From: Myxococcales bacterium | Lineage (GTDB): Bacteria > Myxococcota_A > Polyangia > Polyangiales > Houyiibacteriaceae | DNA: 64,000 bases | Reading direction: 5' to 3' | Assembly (NCBI GenBank): GCA_024640845.1 | Contig: JAHEEE010000145.1 | Location: 83,193-147,192, forward strand | Shown here: piece by piece, positions 17,636 to 27,421 of the stretch | Layout: every line of letters begins with the position of its first letter | How positions within the stretch are numbered: the stretch's first letter is position 1 | Notes under the pieces: model-generated | Seen by the model: only the letters and a program-made list of their open reading frames with translations | Databases searched by the model: none | What the model was told of the DNA's origin: nothing | Position numbers and translations under genes: made by a program

Positions 17636-19147
17636 TCAGGAACGGGGTGGTTCCGCCAAAACGGCCTTGCCGCCGCGGGAACCACGCTTGATCTCCTCTA
17701 GAAGTGCCGGGTCGTCGTCGAGCGAACGAAACAAGCCGAGACGCAGCCCCCCCTTTTGTGTGAGCAGGGTCGCTGTCATCTTGTCGATCGCGACGGCTGC
17801 GAGCACGCTCTGGATGTAGGCTTCGATGAGGTCGTCGGCGCCGATGCCGATCGTGTTGAAATCTCTACGGTCCATGAGGAGAAGCCGTTCGGTCGAGGCG
17901 GCCCACGATCCGTCGGAATGGCGTTCCGATAGGTTCGTTCCGAGGACTTCCCAGGAAGAATCACTGCCGTCGAGCTCCGAGGGCAGCGGCCGCCTCGAGC
18001 GCCGTGCATAGATCGCCAAGGGGCGAAAGCCGTTGGAGCCGCCGCACACCATCATTCGAAGGTCGGCTACGTAGATGTGTCCACGTCGATCGGGAATGGT
18101 CCCCACGTGGTAGAAACGGCCCGCGCGTTCAACCGAGCTCCACGTGTAGTTGCCGATTAGACTTTGCACGACGTAACGGTCGTAGGGGTGCTCCATCTCC
18201 ATGAAGCGGTCGAGCTCCCTTTGGTTGACGATCGTGAATACGCCCTGGCCCGCATTGCTATATGGAATCTTCACGACTGCGTGTCCGCCAAATCGCTTCA
18301 CCCAAAGTGGCACCTCTCGTTTGGCGACGTCACCGATGGTTTGAGGGGTTCTGATCTGGAGCCCGGATGCCTCGAGCTCGGCGTTGTAGATGTCGTATGC
18401 TTTCATGGCGACGAGCTTGTTTCGTCCACCAGCGAGACAGGTTGCCACCGGGTTCAAGATGCGCGTCCGCGTGCGAATTGGTATGCGATTCCAGGGCCTC
18501 TGCGTGACGTATCGAAACGCGGCGCGCATCGCTCGCCAGCTGCCGGTCTCGTCTCTGATCTCGAGCAATCCGTCCGTGAAACGTGCCGGGGGGTTGCTAC
18601 TGTCGGCGGGAAACGGCGTGAGAAACACGCTTTCCCCCGTGAGGTCCGCGATGGCGGCCGCGTAACCGGATGCCTCCATGTAGTTCTTGTCGAAGAGCAC
18701 TGCTAGGTCGCCCGACGCGGCCCCGCGTTTGGCGATCAGCGGTAGGAAGGCCGTCTCGATGAGTCTCCGATAACCGGCCTGCTCGTCGTCGTCCGACTGG
18801 ATCGGCATCGACTTATTGCCGGAGGGACAGGAGTTGGTCTCGACGACGACGAGCCGACGGTTACCTGCGGCAGTCGTCGTGCAGAATAGGTCTGCACCCG
18901 CCCACCGAAAATGCTTCGGCACGTACGCGAGGACTTCTTCCAGGAATGCCGGATCGACGCGAGGGTTCAAGTGGCAATAGCGATTGATGATCCTGTTGTT
19001 CGACATCCGCAGAAAGAACGAGACGAGCGGATGAATCTGAGCGTTGAGCACGCGGGCATAGAAGTGGTTGCGTGGCTCGAAAGAACCGGGAGCGATCACG
19101 GCGGCATGCTGACTGTCTAGCGAAGCGCGAGAGGCGGTGATGTCCAT
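17636..19147 (-). CDS. Probable circularly permuted ATP-grasp-like protein, unknown substrate
   Basis: 503 residues from the ATG at 19147 (a start at 19189 is possible). No exact family name is recalled, but the motif order is telling. LVVVETNSCPSGNKS (about 99-113), like the metal-binding E-x-N plus PSG box of circularly permuted ATP-grasp enzymes, comes before RILNPVATCLAGGRNKLVAM (229-248) and the ATP loop VVKIPYSNAGQGVFTI (291-306), then VVQSLIGNYTW. In ordinary ATP-grasps the E-x-N box is last. It is convergent with the standard ATP-grasp gene, 3 bp apart, and lies downstream of an alpha/beta hydrolase on its own strand. Amide or ester ligation is inferred. Confidence 0.6.
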   Translation of the reverse strand: MDITASRASLDSQHAAVIAPGSFEPRNHFYARVLNAQIHPLVSFFLRMSNNRIINRYCHLNPRVDPAFLEEVLAYVPKHFRWAGADLFCTTTAAGNRRLVVVETNSCPSGNKSMPIQSDDDEQAGYRRLIETAFLPLIAKRGAASGDLAVLFDKNYMEASGYAAAIADLTGESVFLTPFPADSSNPPARFTDGLLEIRDETGSWRAMRAAFRYVTQRPWNRIPIRTRTRILNPVATCLAGGRNKLVAMKAYDIYNAELEASGLQIRTPQTIGDVAKREVPLWVKRFGGHAVVKIPYSNAGQGVFTIVNQRELDRFMEMEHPYDRYVVQSLIGNYTWSSVERAGRFYHVGTIPDRRGHIYVADLRMMVCGGSNGFRPLAIYARRSRRPLPSELDGSDSSWEVLGTNLSERHSDGSWAASTERLLLMDRRDFNTIGIGADDLIEAYIQSVLAAVAIDKMTATLLTQKGGLRLGLFRSLDDDPALLEEIKRGSRGGKAVLAEPPRS

Positions 19148-19215
19148 GATTGAGGCCGCGATGCTGCGCCTGGAACAGAGGCCTTGCAAGCGAGAAAGCT
19201 GAGAGTCACCGCTTT

Positions 19216-20166
19216 TCAGCGCGAAGGTCTCGACGCTGTCCCCGTCAAGAACGCTACGAGTCTCCGATTCACCTCGTCTCGTGCCTGGACAGCGACCCCG
19301 TGACCCGCCCCCTCGATCTCCACGTAGGTGAGGTTCTCGAGCTTCGTGCGGAGAAAATCAATGTGCGCTTTTGGAATCTCGAGATCGGCATTTCCCCAGA
19401 TCAGCAACTTCGGTTGCTCGCCAAGCCCGGAGTACGTCGCTCGGTAGCTCTCGAGAGCGTCGGTTCGGGAGAACGACAGGAGCGCGCGTTCGAATCCAGC
19501 GAACCGGGTTTGTTCGTTGAAGCGTTCCGCGTAACTCGGATCTGCGTTCGATTCTTGGAAGAACCCAGTCGCTCGGTTCACGGCACGACGCACTGCGAAG
19601 ACCCGCGCGTACCACTCGGCCACCACCGGAACCTTGGCCAAACTAAATAGCGCTTTGCCTTCGGCATAGTCGACTACGGGCGCGATGAAGACGAGCTTCG
19701 AGACGCGTTCTGCATGTGCTTCGGCGAACGTCGCGGCGACGGCGCCGCCAAAGGAGACGCCGACGAGGACGATCGGGCCGTCGATACGGAGTGCTTCCAG
19801 CAGATCCCCGAGCTGGCGCTGATAGAGGGGGCGATCGTAGTCGATCTCGGGTCGGTCGGAGTAGCCACGCCCGAATTGTGTATACCGCAAGACCCGAAAG
19901 CCGGCGTCGAGCAGTGCCGGCACTTGGGCGTCCCACGCATAGAAGGGGATCGTCCCCCCATGGATCAGTACCACCGTCGGCGCACTTGCGGGCCCGCTGA
20001 GCTCGTAGTGCGTGACACCGTCTGACAAGGTCACGTAGGCCCCGCCGCGCGCCTCGCGCGCAGCAGCATCGAGCGTCTTGGTCTCACGTTGGCGTGCGAC
20101 GTAGGGCACGAGGACCGCGATCGTCAGCAGCGCAACCGCCGCGATCCAGAGGTAGGCGTCCTGCAT
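19216..20166 (-). CDS. Alpha/beta hydrolase, membrane-anchored
   Basis: 316 residues from the ATG at 20166. The first 25 residues (YLWIAAVALLTIAVLVPYVA) form one membrane anchor or uncleaved signal. The hydrolase core follows: oxyanion loop LIHGGTIPF, nucleophile elbow GVSFGG, acid in WGNADLEIP and His in EGAGHG, giving a full Ser-Asp-His triad. Substrate is unknown; lipid or ester hydrolysis is usual for the fold. It starts opposite the AtoE gene and reads toward the permuted ATP-grasp-like gene, 68 bp away. Confidence 0.88.
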   Translation of the reverse strand: MQDAYLWIAAVALLTIAVLVPYVARQRETKTLDAAAREARGGAYVTLSDGVTHYELSGPASAPTVVLIHGGTIPFYAWDAQVPALLDAGFRVLRYTQFGRGYSDRPEIDYDRPLYQRQLGDLLEALRIDGPIVLVGVSFGGAVAATFAEAHAERVSKLVFIAPVVDYAEGKALFSLAKVPVVAEWYARVFAVRRAVNRATGFFQESNADPSYAERFNEQTRFAGFERALLSFSRTDALESYRATYSGLGEQPKLLIWGNADLEIPKAHIDFLRTKLENLTYVEIEGAGHGVAVQARDEVNRRLVAFLTGTASRPSR

Positions 20167-20191
20167 GTCCACCGTTCTAGCACTTGGTGGT

Positions 20192-21499
20192 ATGGTTCGC
20201 GCCATGCTGGCGCGGCTTGGCGAGATTTTTAGTCGGTGGGCTGAACGTTGGGTGCCCGACCCGTTCGTTCTGGCCCTGATCTTGACGATGATCGCGCTAG
20301 TTGGCGGCTTTGGTCTCAGCGGTTCCACGGGCGAAGTTCTCCAGGGTTGGTACGCGGGATTTTCGAGCACGCCGTTGCTCGCGTTTGCTCTGCAGATGTG
20401 TCTCATCCTCGTGACGGGTCAGGCGCTCGCGTCGAGTCCTCCGGTACAGAAGCTCGTACGCGCCGTCGCCCGTTGGCCGAAGACCACCCCCGCAGCCGCC
20501 GGTCTAGTCGCGCTCATCGCGTGCGTGACGGGGCTCATCCAATGGGGTCTCGGCGCGGTCGTTGCCGCGTTCGTCGTTCGTGAGATCGCGACGAGCGCGG
20601 CTGAAGACCGCCGCGCGATGGACATCCCCGTCCTAGGGGCGGCATCCTACACGGGTTTGGCGGTCTGGCATGGTGGTCTCAGTGGCTCGGCGCCGCTCAA
20701 GGCTGCGGAGTCGGCTCAGTTCACGCAGGGTGCAGGTGAAGCGATAGCCGTCGGAGACACGCTCTTCTCCTCGCTCAACTTCGTCGTCAGTGGCGGGCTC
20801 CTGATCTTGTTGCCGCTCATGTGCATCGCGCTCGCCCCGAGGGATGCGTCCATCCCGGATGCCGCTGAGGCGCCGAGCGTTGTTCGGAGCCGACCCAAGC
20901 GGTCCGTCCTCGGCGTGCTCGTCGGAGGGAGCGCGGTGTTTTTGGTTCTGATGAGTTGGGTCCGAGGCGAGCTCGCGTTCGACCTCAACTCGGTGAACCT
21001 CTTCTTCCTCGCCCTCGCGCTCGCCGCGCACGGATCCATTCGGGGCTTTCTCGATTCCGTATCCGACGCCGCCCGCGGCGCGGGCTCGATCATCGTTCAG
21101 TTCCCGCTCTACTTCGGGATCCTCGGGGTGATGCAAGCGAGCGGGATGATCGAGCGCCTCTCGAGCGCCATGGCGTCAGTCGCATCGCCGGCGACGTTTC
21201 CTCTTTTGACCTTCTTGAGCGCGGGCCTCGTAAACTTCTTCGTGCCGTCCGGGGGCGGGCAATGGGCGCTCCAGAGCGACGTGCTCTTGACCACCGCCGA
21301 TACTCTCGGGCTCGATCCTGCGGGCACCGTAATGGCTTTTTCTTTCGGCGACGAATGGACCAATCTCTTGCAGCCGTTCTGGGCGCTGCCATTGCTCGCG
21401 ATCACCGGCCTCAAGGCGCGTCAGATCGCTGGATACACGGCAGTTCTCGCGATCGGGATGGGTCTCTACGTCGGACTCGTCTTGCTGGTGCTCGGCTAG
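20192..21499 (+). CDS. atoE: AtoE-family short-chain fatty acid transporter
   Basis: 435 residues from the ATG at 20192 (ATG 20204 also possible). About a dozen hydrophobic segments. Family motifs include [13 protein letters not shown] near the start, [29 protein letters not shown] in the middle and [13 protein letters not shown] near the end. AtoE-type carriers take up acetoacetate and short-chain fatty acids. The gene converges with the CoA-transferase subunits, whose B-subunit stop overlaps its stop by CTAG, so uptake and activation of acetoacetate lie back to back. Confidence 0.9.
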   Translation: MVRAMLARLGEIFSRWAERWVPDPFVLALILTMIALVGGFGLSGSTGEVLQGWYAGFSSTPLLAFALQMCLILVTGQALASSPPVQKLVRAVARWPKTTPAAAGLVALIACVTGLIQWGLGAVVAAFVVREIATSAAEDRRAMDIPVLGAASYTGLAVWHGGLSGSAPLKAAESAQFTQGAGEAIAVGDTLFSSLNFVVSGGLLILLPLMCIALAPRDASIPDAAEAPSVVRSRPKRSVLGVLVGGSAVFLVLMSWVRGELAFDLNSVNLFFLALALAAHGSIRGFLDSVSDAARGAGSIIVQFPLYFGILGVMQASGMIERLSSAMASVASPATFPLLTFLSAGLVNFFVPSGGGQWALQSDVLLTTADTLGLDPAGTVMAFSFGDEWTNLLQPFWALPLLAITGLKARQIAGYTAVLAIGMGLYVGLVLLVLG

Positions 21500-22143
21500 A
21501 GCCCTGGCGCCACGCTGTACGTAGCTTCCGTGCTTCGTGCGATCTCATCGAGGGTCGCTCCGTCGGCGAGCTCGACCAAAGTCATGCCCCCGTTGCCCTT
21601 CTTGTCGATCTCAAACACGCCCAAGTCGGTGATCACCAAGTCCACCACGTGCGTACCCGTGAGGGGCAGTGTGCATTCCTTCAATAGCTTCGGCTTGCCC
21701 TTAGCCGTGTGCTCCATCACGACGACGACGCGCGGGACGCCCGCGACGAGATCCATCGCGCCACCCATCCCCTTGACCATTTTGCCCGGGATCATCCAGT
21801 TCGCGAGGTCGCCGTTCTCCGCCACCTGCATCGCTCCGAGGATCGATAGGTTGATGTGTCCGCCGCGAATCATCGCAAACGAGTCGGCGCTCGAAAAGAA
21901 GCTCGTCGTCGGAAGCTCAGTCACCGTTTGCTTGCCAGCATTGATGAGATCTGCATCTTCGTCGCCTTCGTAGGGGAACGGTCCCATGCCGAGCATGCCG
22001 TTCTCGCTCTGGAGAATCACGCTCATACCTTCGGGAATGTAGTTCGAGACCAGCGTTGGGATTCCGATGCCTAAATTCACGTAAAAGCCGTCGCGAAGCT
22101 CTTTCGCGGCGCGTTCTGCCATTTGGTCGCGGGTCCAAGCCAT
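21496..22143 (-). CDS. scoB: 3-oxoacid CoA-transferase subunit B
   Basis: 215 residues, full length for the B (beta) subunit. [14 protein letters not shown] and [14 protein letters not shown] are diagnostic; Glu47 in SENG is the residue that forms the covalent glutamyl-CoA intermediate. Later boxes are [14 protein letters not shown] and [14 protein letters not shown]. With subunit A it should move CoA from succinyl-CoA to acetoacetate or a similar 3-oxoacid. The ATG is preceded by GAGGAG, and the gap to subunit A is 10 bp. Confidence 0.95.
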   Translation of the reverse strand: MAWTRDQMAERAAKELRDGFYVNLGIGIPTLVSNYIPEGMSVILQSENGMLGMGPFPYEGDEDADLINAGKQTVTELPTTSFFSSADSFAMIRGGHINLSILGAMQVAENGDLANWMIPGKMVKGMGGAMDLVAGVPRVVVVMEHTAKGKPKLLKECTLPLTGTHVVDLVITDLGVFEIDKKGNGGMTLVELADGATLDEIARSTEATYSVAPGL

Positions 22144-22153
22144 CGTCGTCTCC

Positions 22154-22858
22154 TCAGGGGCGCGGACGGGTTGTCCGCTGCTCGATGTGCTTCGAGGCGT
22201 TGGGGAAGTGGATGATGCGGTTTACGTAAATGCCGGGTGTCATGATCTGATCCGGATCGAGCTCGCCAGGTTCGACCAGCTCCTCCACCTCAGCGACCGT
22301 CACCTTGGCTGCTGTCGCCATCATTGGATTGAAGTTTCGGGCCGTCTTTCGATAGATCAGGTTGCCTTCGGTGTCGCCCTTCCACGCATGCACGATGGCG
22401 ACGTCGGCAAACAGTCCACGCTCCATCACGTAGAGCTCCCCGTCGAACTCGCGAACCTCCTTGCCTTCCGCCACGCTCGTTCCGACTCCCGTCTTCGTAT
22501 AGAAGGCGGGAATGCCTGCACCCCCAGCGCGAATCCGCTCGGCTAGAGTGCCCTGCGGGTTGAACTCCACGCTGAGGTCGCCGTCGAGGAACTGCTTTGC
22601 GAAGAGCTTGTTCTCCCCTACATATGACGAAACCATTTTCGAGATCTGCCGGGTCTCCAGCATGACCCCGAGGCCGATCCCATCGACGCCCGCGTTGTTG
22701 GAAACGACAGTCAGGTCTTTGACCCCCGACTTGGCGACCGCCTCGATCAACGATTCGGGGATTCCGCACAGGCCGAAACCGCCCGACATCAGCATCATGC
22801 CGTCTCTGAGCAGGCCGTCGAGGGCTGCCGTCGCGTCCGGGTACACCTTTTTGGCCAT
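22154..22858 (-). CDS. scoA: 3-oxoacid CoA-transferase subunit A
   Basis: 234 residues, full length for the A (alpha) subunit. The glycine motif [18 protein letters not shown] is at about 24-41, [12 protein letters not shown] follows, then [21 protein letters not shown] and [15 protein letters not shown]. It pairs with the B subunit immediately downstream. The BKACE gene lies 35 bp upstream on the same strand; together they look like one operon that makes and then activates acetoacetate. AtoD/AtoA naming would serve equally well. Confidence 0.95.
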   Translation of the reverse strand: MAKKVYPDATAALDGLLRDGMMLMSGGFGLCGIPESLIEAVAKSGVKDLTVVSNNAGVDGIGLGVMLETRQISKMVSSYVGENKLFAKQFLDGDLSVEFNPQGTLAERIRAGGAGIPAFYTKTGVGTSVAEGKEVREFDGELYVMERGLFADVAIVHAWKGDTEGNLIYRKTARNFNPMMATAAKVTVAEVEELVEPGELDPDQIMTPGIYVNRIIHFPNASKHIEQRTTRPRP

Positions 22859-22893
22859 GGTTCGTCTTTACCTTCCGCTCGGGTCGCTGACAA

Positions 22894-23751
22894 TCAGTTG
22901 AAACCGAGCATCTCTCGAGCCTCGGCTGGCGAAGCGACCTCCCGGCCTGCATTGCGAGCGCACTGAGCGAGGGCTTCGATGAGCTGCCCGTTGCCGGTCG
23001 TCTTGTCGCCACTCGGCAAATAGAAGGTGTCCTCCACGCCTGTTCGCAGCATGCCCCCGAGGTCGGCCGCCTTCTGGTGCGTTTCCCAGATCTCTTCGCG
23101 ACCGATCAGCGTGGCCTGCCAATGTGCGTCGCCGCTCTTGTATTTCATGAGGAGCTCGAGCAGGTCGGGGTCGCACGGCATCCCAGAGGCGACGCCCATG
23201 ACGAAGTTGTAGTGCATCTCCTTTGCCATCCCAGCTTGGAGGTAGAGGCCGACCGAGCGAACGATGCCGACGTCGAAGCATTCCATTTCGGGGATCGTGT
23301 TCGTCTCCTCCATTACGTCGATCATCTTTTGTACCTTCTCGACGCTGTTCAGAAACACCATTGGCGGCCAGGCCCAGGTGCCGTCCTTCTTGAGCTTGAG
23401 GTAGTTCAGGCTGCCTGCGTTGCAGGCAGCGATCTCGGGCTTGATGCGCCGAAGGCAGGCCGTGGGGCCGGACACGTCGTCGTCGATCACACCGGTCGTC
23501 TGATTCACGATGATGCCCGGGCACGCTTCGCGAATCGCATCACTTGCGGCGGCGGCTACATCGGGATCCCAAGAAGGGAAATGACCCATGCCCGGCTCCT
23601 GCCGTCGAAAGTGAATGTGCACGATTGACGCCCCCGCGTTGTACGCATCACGCGCCGACGCGGCCATCTCTTCCGGAGTGACTGGAACCGGGTGCTGCTT
23701 CGGGTTCGTGAGCACGCCATTGAGCGCGCAAGTGAGAATCGCCTTGTCCAT
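22894..23751 (-). CDS. BKACE (beta-keto acid cleavage enzyme, DUF849)
   Basis: 285 residues; the ATG at 23751 has an AGGAG seven bases upstream. The N-terminus KAILTCALNGVLTNP and the zinc motif IVHIHFRR (H45, H47) identify the BKACE family, which condenses a beta-keto acid with acetyl-CoA to give acetoacetate and a new acyl-CoA, as Kce does in lysine fermentation. Other family blocks are INQTTG-like IVNQTTGV, PEMECFDVG and RTGVEDTFYLPSGDK. Many members have HIHVRD; here FRR replaces VRD. The real substrate is unknown. It leads the CoA-transferase operon and diverges from a MerR regulator. Confidence 0.9.
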   Translation of the reverse strand: MDKAILTCALNGVLTNPKQHPVPVTPEEMAASARDAYNAGASIVHIHFRRQEPGMGHFPSWDPDVAAAASDAIREACPGIIVNQTTGVIDDDVSGPTACLRRIKPEIAACNAGSLNYLKLKKDGTWAWPPMVFLNSVEKVQKMIDVMEETNTIPEMECFDVGIVRSVGLYLQAGMAKEMHYNFVMGVASGMPCDPDLLELLMKYKSGDAHWQATLIGREEIWETHQKAADLGGMLRTGVEDTFYLPSGDKTTGNGQLIEALAQCARNAGREVASPAEAREMLGFN

Positions 23752-23795
23752 CGCCGTTCTCCTATTCGTCGGGCAGAGAGTTTCGTAGGATAGGC

Positions 23796-23830
23796 TTACG
23801 TATACGTCAAGTGAATCGTGTATACGTAAA
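23796..23830. promoter_or_regulatory. Symmetric operator in BKACE/merR intergenic region
   Basis: TTACGTATAC at 23796-23805 and its exact reverse complement GTATACGTAA at 23820-23829 form a perfect 10-bp inverted repeat with a 14-bp spacer. The same DNA also reads as the direct repeat GTATACGTMAA at 23800 and 23820, exactly 20 bp (two helical turns) apart. The region is the 122-bp divergent gap between the BKACE operon and a MerR-type regulator, so auto-regulation plus operon control by that regulator is the natural reading. The ACGTATACGT core recalls LiuR-type sites, from memory. Confidence 0.65.
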
Positions 23831-23873
23831 CAATCTGTTGTTGTTGCAGCAATGCTCGGCTATCGTGGCCTCG

Positions 23874-24323
23874 ATGGTAACGGCCTCTCGAAAAGACGCA
23901 GCCAAAGCCCGTGTCGAGGCTCATGGCCAGGGCGATGCGCCCGATTTCTTTTCGATTTCTGACCTTGCCGACGAATTCGACGTCACCCATCGGGCGATCC
24001 GCTTCTACGAAGCCAAGGGTCTCCTCTCACCCAAGCGGCTCAACGGTGCGCGCATATACTCGCGCCGCGACAGGGCGAGGTTGCACATCATCATTCGGGC
24101 CAAGTCGTTTGGCTACACCCTCGAAGAAACCAAACGCTACCTCGAGCTCTACGGGCGCCACGGCGAAGGTCGTATCAAGCAGCTGGAGCTTTCCGCTGCT
24201 CGCAGCGCCGAGATGATTCAGGAGCTAGAGGCCAAGAAGCGCCAAATCGACGAACAGATCGAGGAGCTTCGCTTGATCAACAAGGTTTGCCGACAGAAGA
24301 TCGCAAAAAAGAAGGACCGCTGA
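23874..24323 (+). CDS. MerR-family transcriptional regulator
   Basis: 149 residues from the ATG at 23874. The winged HTH reads FSISDLADEFDVTHRAIRFY, EAKGLLSPKRLNGARIYSRR and IIRAKSFGYTLEET, then a coiled-coil dimerisation helix (about 105-149) rich in Glu, Lys and Gln. It lacks metal-binding cysteines of the MerR/ZntR type and ends in a Lys-rich tail. The form is close to LiuR-like regulators that control acyl-CoA and branched-chain amino acid catabolism, fitting the BKACE, CoA-transferase and acyl-CoA dehydrogenase neighbours. An earlier start at 23811 would lie inside the operator. Confidence 0.88.
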   Translation: MVTASRKDAAKARVEAHGQGDAPDFFSISDLADEFDVTHRAIRFYEAKGLLSPKRLNGARIYSRRDRARLHIIIRAKSFGYTLEETKRYLELYGRHGEGRIKQLELSAARSAEMIQELEAKKRQIDEQIEELRLINKVCRQKIAKKKDR

Positions 24324-24326
24324 CAC

Positions 24327-26111
24327 TCAGAACCAACTGGGCTTGGCCTTGATATACGAGTCTTCATTCGCGCGACAGAGGTTTGCGAGCAGCGCGATTC
24401 GCGGAATCTCGGTTCGAATCCAGTATTGCGTCGCTGCATCGATCGCTTGCTTTCGCTCCTCGGAGAGGCGCGCCGTCTTCGCTGAGGCGGCCATGTTGAG
24501 CCACTGCCAACCAATGACGAGGGTGGCAAACATGTCCAGGTAGTCCCAACTGTGACCCAGCATCGCGTCGGCATCGCCGCTCATGCCGCGTTGACCGAGC
24601 TCGATCGTGATCGCCCCAACGATGCCAACTGCCTCTTCGAGTGCAGCGCAGAGCTCGGCGTCGCATCCTGCTTCCCTCGCGCGGGCGAGCGTCGACCGGA
24701 TCTCTTCTCCGAGAGCGTGTAGTGGTGCGCCGCCCTTGCTCATCACCTTTCGGCCGAGCAGGTCCATGCTCTGGATTCCGTTGGTCCCCTCATGAAGGGT
24801 GTTGAGCTTCTGGTCGCGCATGTACGCCTCGGGCAGGTACTCGCTCGTATAGCCGTAGCCGCCGAGAATCTGCACTGCTAAGGTGTTGGCCTCGAAGCCC
24901 TTGTCGGCTGGAAACGTCTTGGCGATGGGAGTGAGGAGATCGAGAAGAAGCTGCGCGCGCTCGCGCACCTCGTCGGTCGCTCCGTGCGCCGCGACGTCGG
25001 TGTAGCGGGATACAGTTGCAAGTAGGGCCAGGCTCCCCTCGACGATTGTCTTCTGCCGCAAGAGCATTCGGCGAACGTCGGCATGCTCGATGATCGGCAC
25101 CATGTCTCCGCCGCGCGAGCCGAGCTTTCGCCCTTGCTTGCGTTCGCGCGCGTAGGCCAGCGACTCGTAGTACGCGACCGACGCAGTCGCTGCGCCGTTG
25201 ACGCCAACCATGATGCGGGCCTCGTTCATCATCTGGAACATGTAGCGGAGGCCCTGGTGCGGCTCGCCTACGAGCCAGCCGTGGCAGTCGCCTTCATCGC
25301 CGAACTCGAGCGCGAGGCTCGGGAGGCCTTTCCACCCGATCTTGTGGATGAGACCCGCGACAGTGACATCGTTCGACACGAGCTCGTCTCTCTCTACGCG
25401 AAGGCGGGGGATGGCGAAGAGCGATATCCCCTTTGTTCCGTCCGGCGCGCCCTGGATGCGCGCCAGGGTGAGGTTCACGACGTTCTCGGTGACTTGATGG
25501 TCCGCGCCCGAGATGAAGATCTTGCTGCCCTTTATCAGGTAGTGCCCATCATCCGTCGGCGTGGCCGTGGTGGTGATGTCGCCCAGGCTGCTGCCGGCGT
25601 GCGGCTCCGTGAGTGCCATCGTGCCAGTCCACTTGCCTTCGTACATCTTGGTCATGAACCGCTCTTTGACCTCGTCGGAGCCGAACGCTTCGATGAGGTG
25701 CGCAGCGCCATGCGTGAGGCCAATGAGCCCGTATGCGCTGAGGTTCGCCGCCATGAGGTAAGAGCTCGCCAATGTGTAGACGAGCATCGGGATCTGTTGT
25801 CCGCCGACGGATTCGGGCCGGGTTGCGGTGAGCACGCCGAGCTCGATCATCGTCTCGTACAACTCCGGTAGGGCAGGGTGCGTGTGAATCCGACCGTTTT
25901 GGAAGACCGGCGGCTCCTCGTCCATCGGCTTGTAGGTCGGCAGCAGGTCCTGTCGCGCGAAGCGTCGGACGCTATCGATGAACATATCGAACGTCTCTTT
26001 GCTGTGCTGCCGGTAGGCGTCGAGCTCGCAAAGCGACTCGGCGTCCAAAACGGAATAAAGAAGGAAATCGACTAACCCGTCATCGATCAACGGATTGCTT
26101 GATGCTGCCAT
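24327..26111 (-). CDS. Acyl-CoA dehydrogenase, long FadE5-like form
   Basis: 594 residues, longer than the usual 380-400. After an N-terminal helical extension come the flavin-site box [25 protein letters not shown], the middle beta domain, then the C-terminal helices with [29 protein letters not shown] and [16 protein letters not shown], and a further C-terminal domain. This is the layout of the long acyl-CoA dehydrogenases with an extra C-terminal region. It oxidises an acyl-CoA to the enoyl-CoA using FAD. Convergent with the merR gene, with 3 bp between stops. Confidence 0.92.
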   Translation of the reverse strand: MAASSNPLIDDGLVDFLLYSVLDAESLCELDAYRQHSKETFDMFIDSVRRFARQDLLPTYKPMDEEPPVFQNGRIHTHPALPELYETMIELGVLTATRPESVGGQQIPMLVYTLASSYLMAANLSAYGLIGLTHGAAHLIEAFGSDEVKERFMTKMYEGKWTGTMALTEPHAGSSLGDITTTATPTDDGHYLIKGSKIFISGADHQVTENVVNLTLARIQGAPDGTKGISLFAIPRLRVERDELVSNDVTVAGLIHKIGWKGLPSLALEFGDEGDCHGWLVGEPHQGLRYMFQMMNEARIMVGVNGAATASVAYYESLAYARERKQGRKLGSRGGDMVPIIEHADVRRMLLRQKTIVEGSLALLATVSRYTDVAAHGATDEVRERAQLLLDLLTPIAKTFPADKGFEANTLAVQILGGYGYTSEYLPEAYMRDQKLNTLHEGTNGIQSMDLLGRKVMSKGGAPLHALGEEIRSTLARAREAGCDAELCAALEEAVGIVGAITIELGQRGMSGDADAMLGHSWDYLDMFATLVIGWQWLNMAASAKTARLSEERKQAIDAATQYWIRTEIPRIALLANLCRANEDSYIKAKPSWF

Positions 26112-26201
26112 GCTCTAGGACTCCCGTGCCGCCGAACCTAGCACCAGAACAGCCCACTTCCCGGGTGAAATCTGCAGAGTCATGCGGTATGACCGACACG
26201 T

Positions 26202-27410
26202 ATGGACTTTCAGCATTCTGAGCGCGCCCAAAATGTCATGGCCCAGGTCCAACGTTTCCTGAACGAGCGCATCTTGCCGAACGAGCAGACCTACCTCGAC
26301 CAACTCGTCGGAACCGAGGATTGGCGGGAGTGGAAGATCCCTCCGATCATGGAAGAGCTGAAGGCCGAGGCGAAAGAGCTCGGTCTCTGGAACCTGTTCC
26401 TGCCTGACGAGGGGTATGGCGCCGGTCTGGACAATCGCGACTATGCGCCCATTGCAGAAATCACGGGGCGGAGCTTCATCGCCCCCGAGGTGTTCAACTG
26501 CAATGCACCAGACACCGGCAATGCCGAGGTTCTCGTCAAGTACGGCTCTGACGAGCAGAAGCAGCAATGGCTCGAGCCTCTGTTAGCCGGAGAGATTCGG
26601 TCCGGCTTTGCGATGACGGAGCCCGCAGTCGCATCGAGCGACGCCACCAACATGCAAGCTACGTGCGAGATCGTCGGCGACGAGGTCGTGTTGAACGGCC
26701 AGAAGTGGTGGACGAGCGGCGCCGGCGACCCCCGCTGCGGGTTCTTCATATTCATGGGCGTCACCAACCCCGACGCGAATCGCCACGAGAGGCACTCGAT
26801 GGTGCTTTGTCCGGTCGATGCGCCCGGAGTGAAGATCTTGCGAATGCTTCCCGTCTTCGGTCACCTCGACGAGCCGCACGGCCATGCGGAGATTCTCTTC
26901 GACGACGTACGCCTTCCGGTTAGCAGCATCATCGCGGGCCCCGGCCGCGGCTTCGAGATCGCCCAAGGGCGCCTCGGCCCCGGCCGTATCCACCACTGCA
27001 TGCGCGCCATCGGTGCATCGGAGCGCGCGCTGCAGCGCCTGTGTGAGCGCGCCGTGCACCGTGTCGCGTTCGGCAAACCGCTCTCCAACCTCGGAGGCAA
27101 CCGCGACATCATCGCGAACTCGAGAATGGCGATCGACCAGGCGCGGCTTTTGACCATGAAGGCCGCGTGGGCCCTCGATACGATGGGCACCTTTGGCGCT
27201 CTGGTCGATATCTCCGCCATCAAGGTGATCGCGCCGAACGTGCTGCAGGCCGTGACCGACGCTGCGATTCAGATTCACGGCGGTGAGGGGATGTCCGATC
27301 CGGAGCTCTCCCGGCTCATGGGCATGGCCCGCGCGCTTCGCATCGCGGACGGGCCAGACGAGGTCCACCGCGGCATGGTCGCGCGGCTCGAGCTGAAGAA
27401 ATACGTCTGA
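26202..27410 (+). CDS. Acyl-CoA dehydrogenase, ACAD10/11-like
   Basis: 402 residues. N-terminal helical domain, then GFAMTEPAVASSDATNM and LNGQKWWTSGAGDPRC at the flavin site, and C-terminal RVAFGKPL, QIHGGEGMSD and RIADGPDEVH. The closing ADGPDEVH and the KWWTSGAGD box are typical of the ACAD10/11 group, which act on long or 4-hydroxy acyl-CoAs in animals. It diverges from the long dehydrogenase over 90 bp and is followed 11 bp later by the GST-like gene, starting a rightward run of four genes. Confidence 0.92.
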   Translation: MDFQHSERAQNVMAQVQRFLNERILPNEQTYLDQLVGTEDWREWKIPPIMEELKAEAKELGLWNLFLPDEGYGAGLDNRDYAPIAEITGRSFIAPEVFNCNAPDTGNAEVLVKYGSDEQKQQWLEPLLAGEIRSGFAMTEPAVASSDATNMQATCEIVGDEVVLNGQKWWTSGAGDPRCGFFIFMGVTNPDANRHERHSMVLCPVDAPGVKILRMLPVFGHLDEPHGHAEILFDDVRLPVSSIIAGPGRGFEIAQGRLGPGRIHHCMRAIGASERALQRLCERAVHRVAFGKPLSNLGGNRDIIANSRMAIDQARLLTMKAAWALDTMGTFGALVDISAIKVIAPNVLQAVTDAAIQIHGGEGMSDPELSRLMGMARALRIADGPDEVHRGMVARLELKKYV

Positions 27411-27421
27411 ACCAACAGCCA

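Noticed and set aside
24411-24421. GGTTCGAATCC, a tRNA T-arm-like sequence
   Set aside because: It lies inside the acyl-CoA dehydrogenase gene and no cloverleaf can be formed around it.
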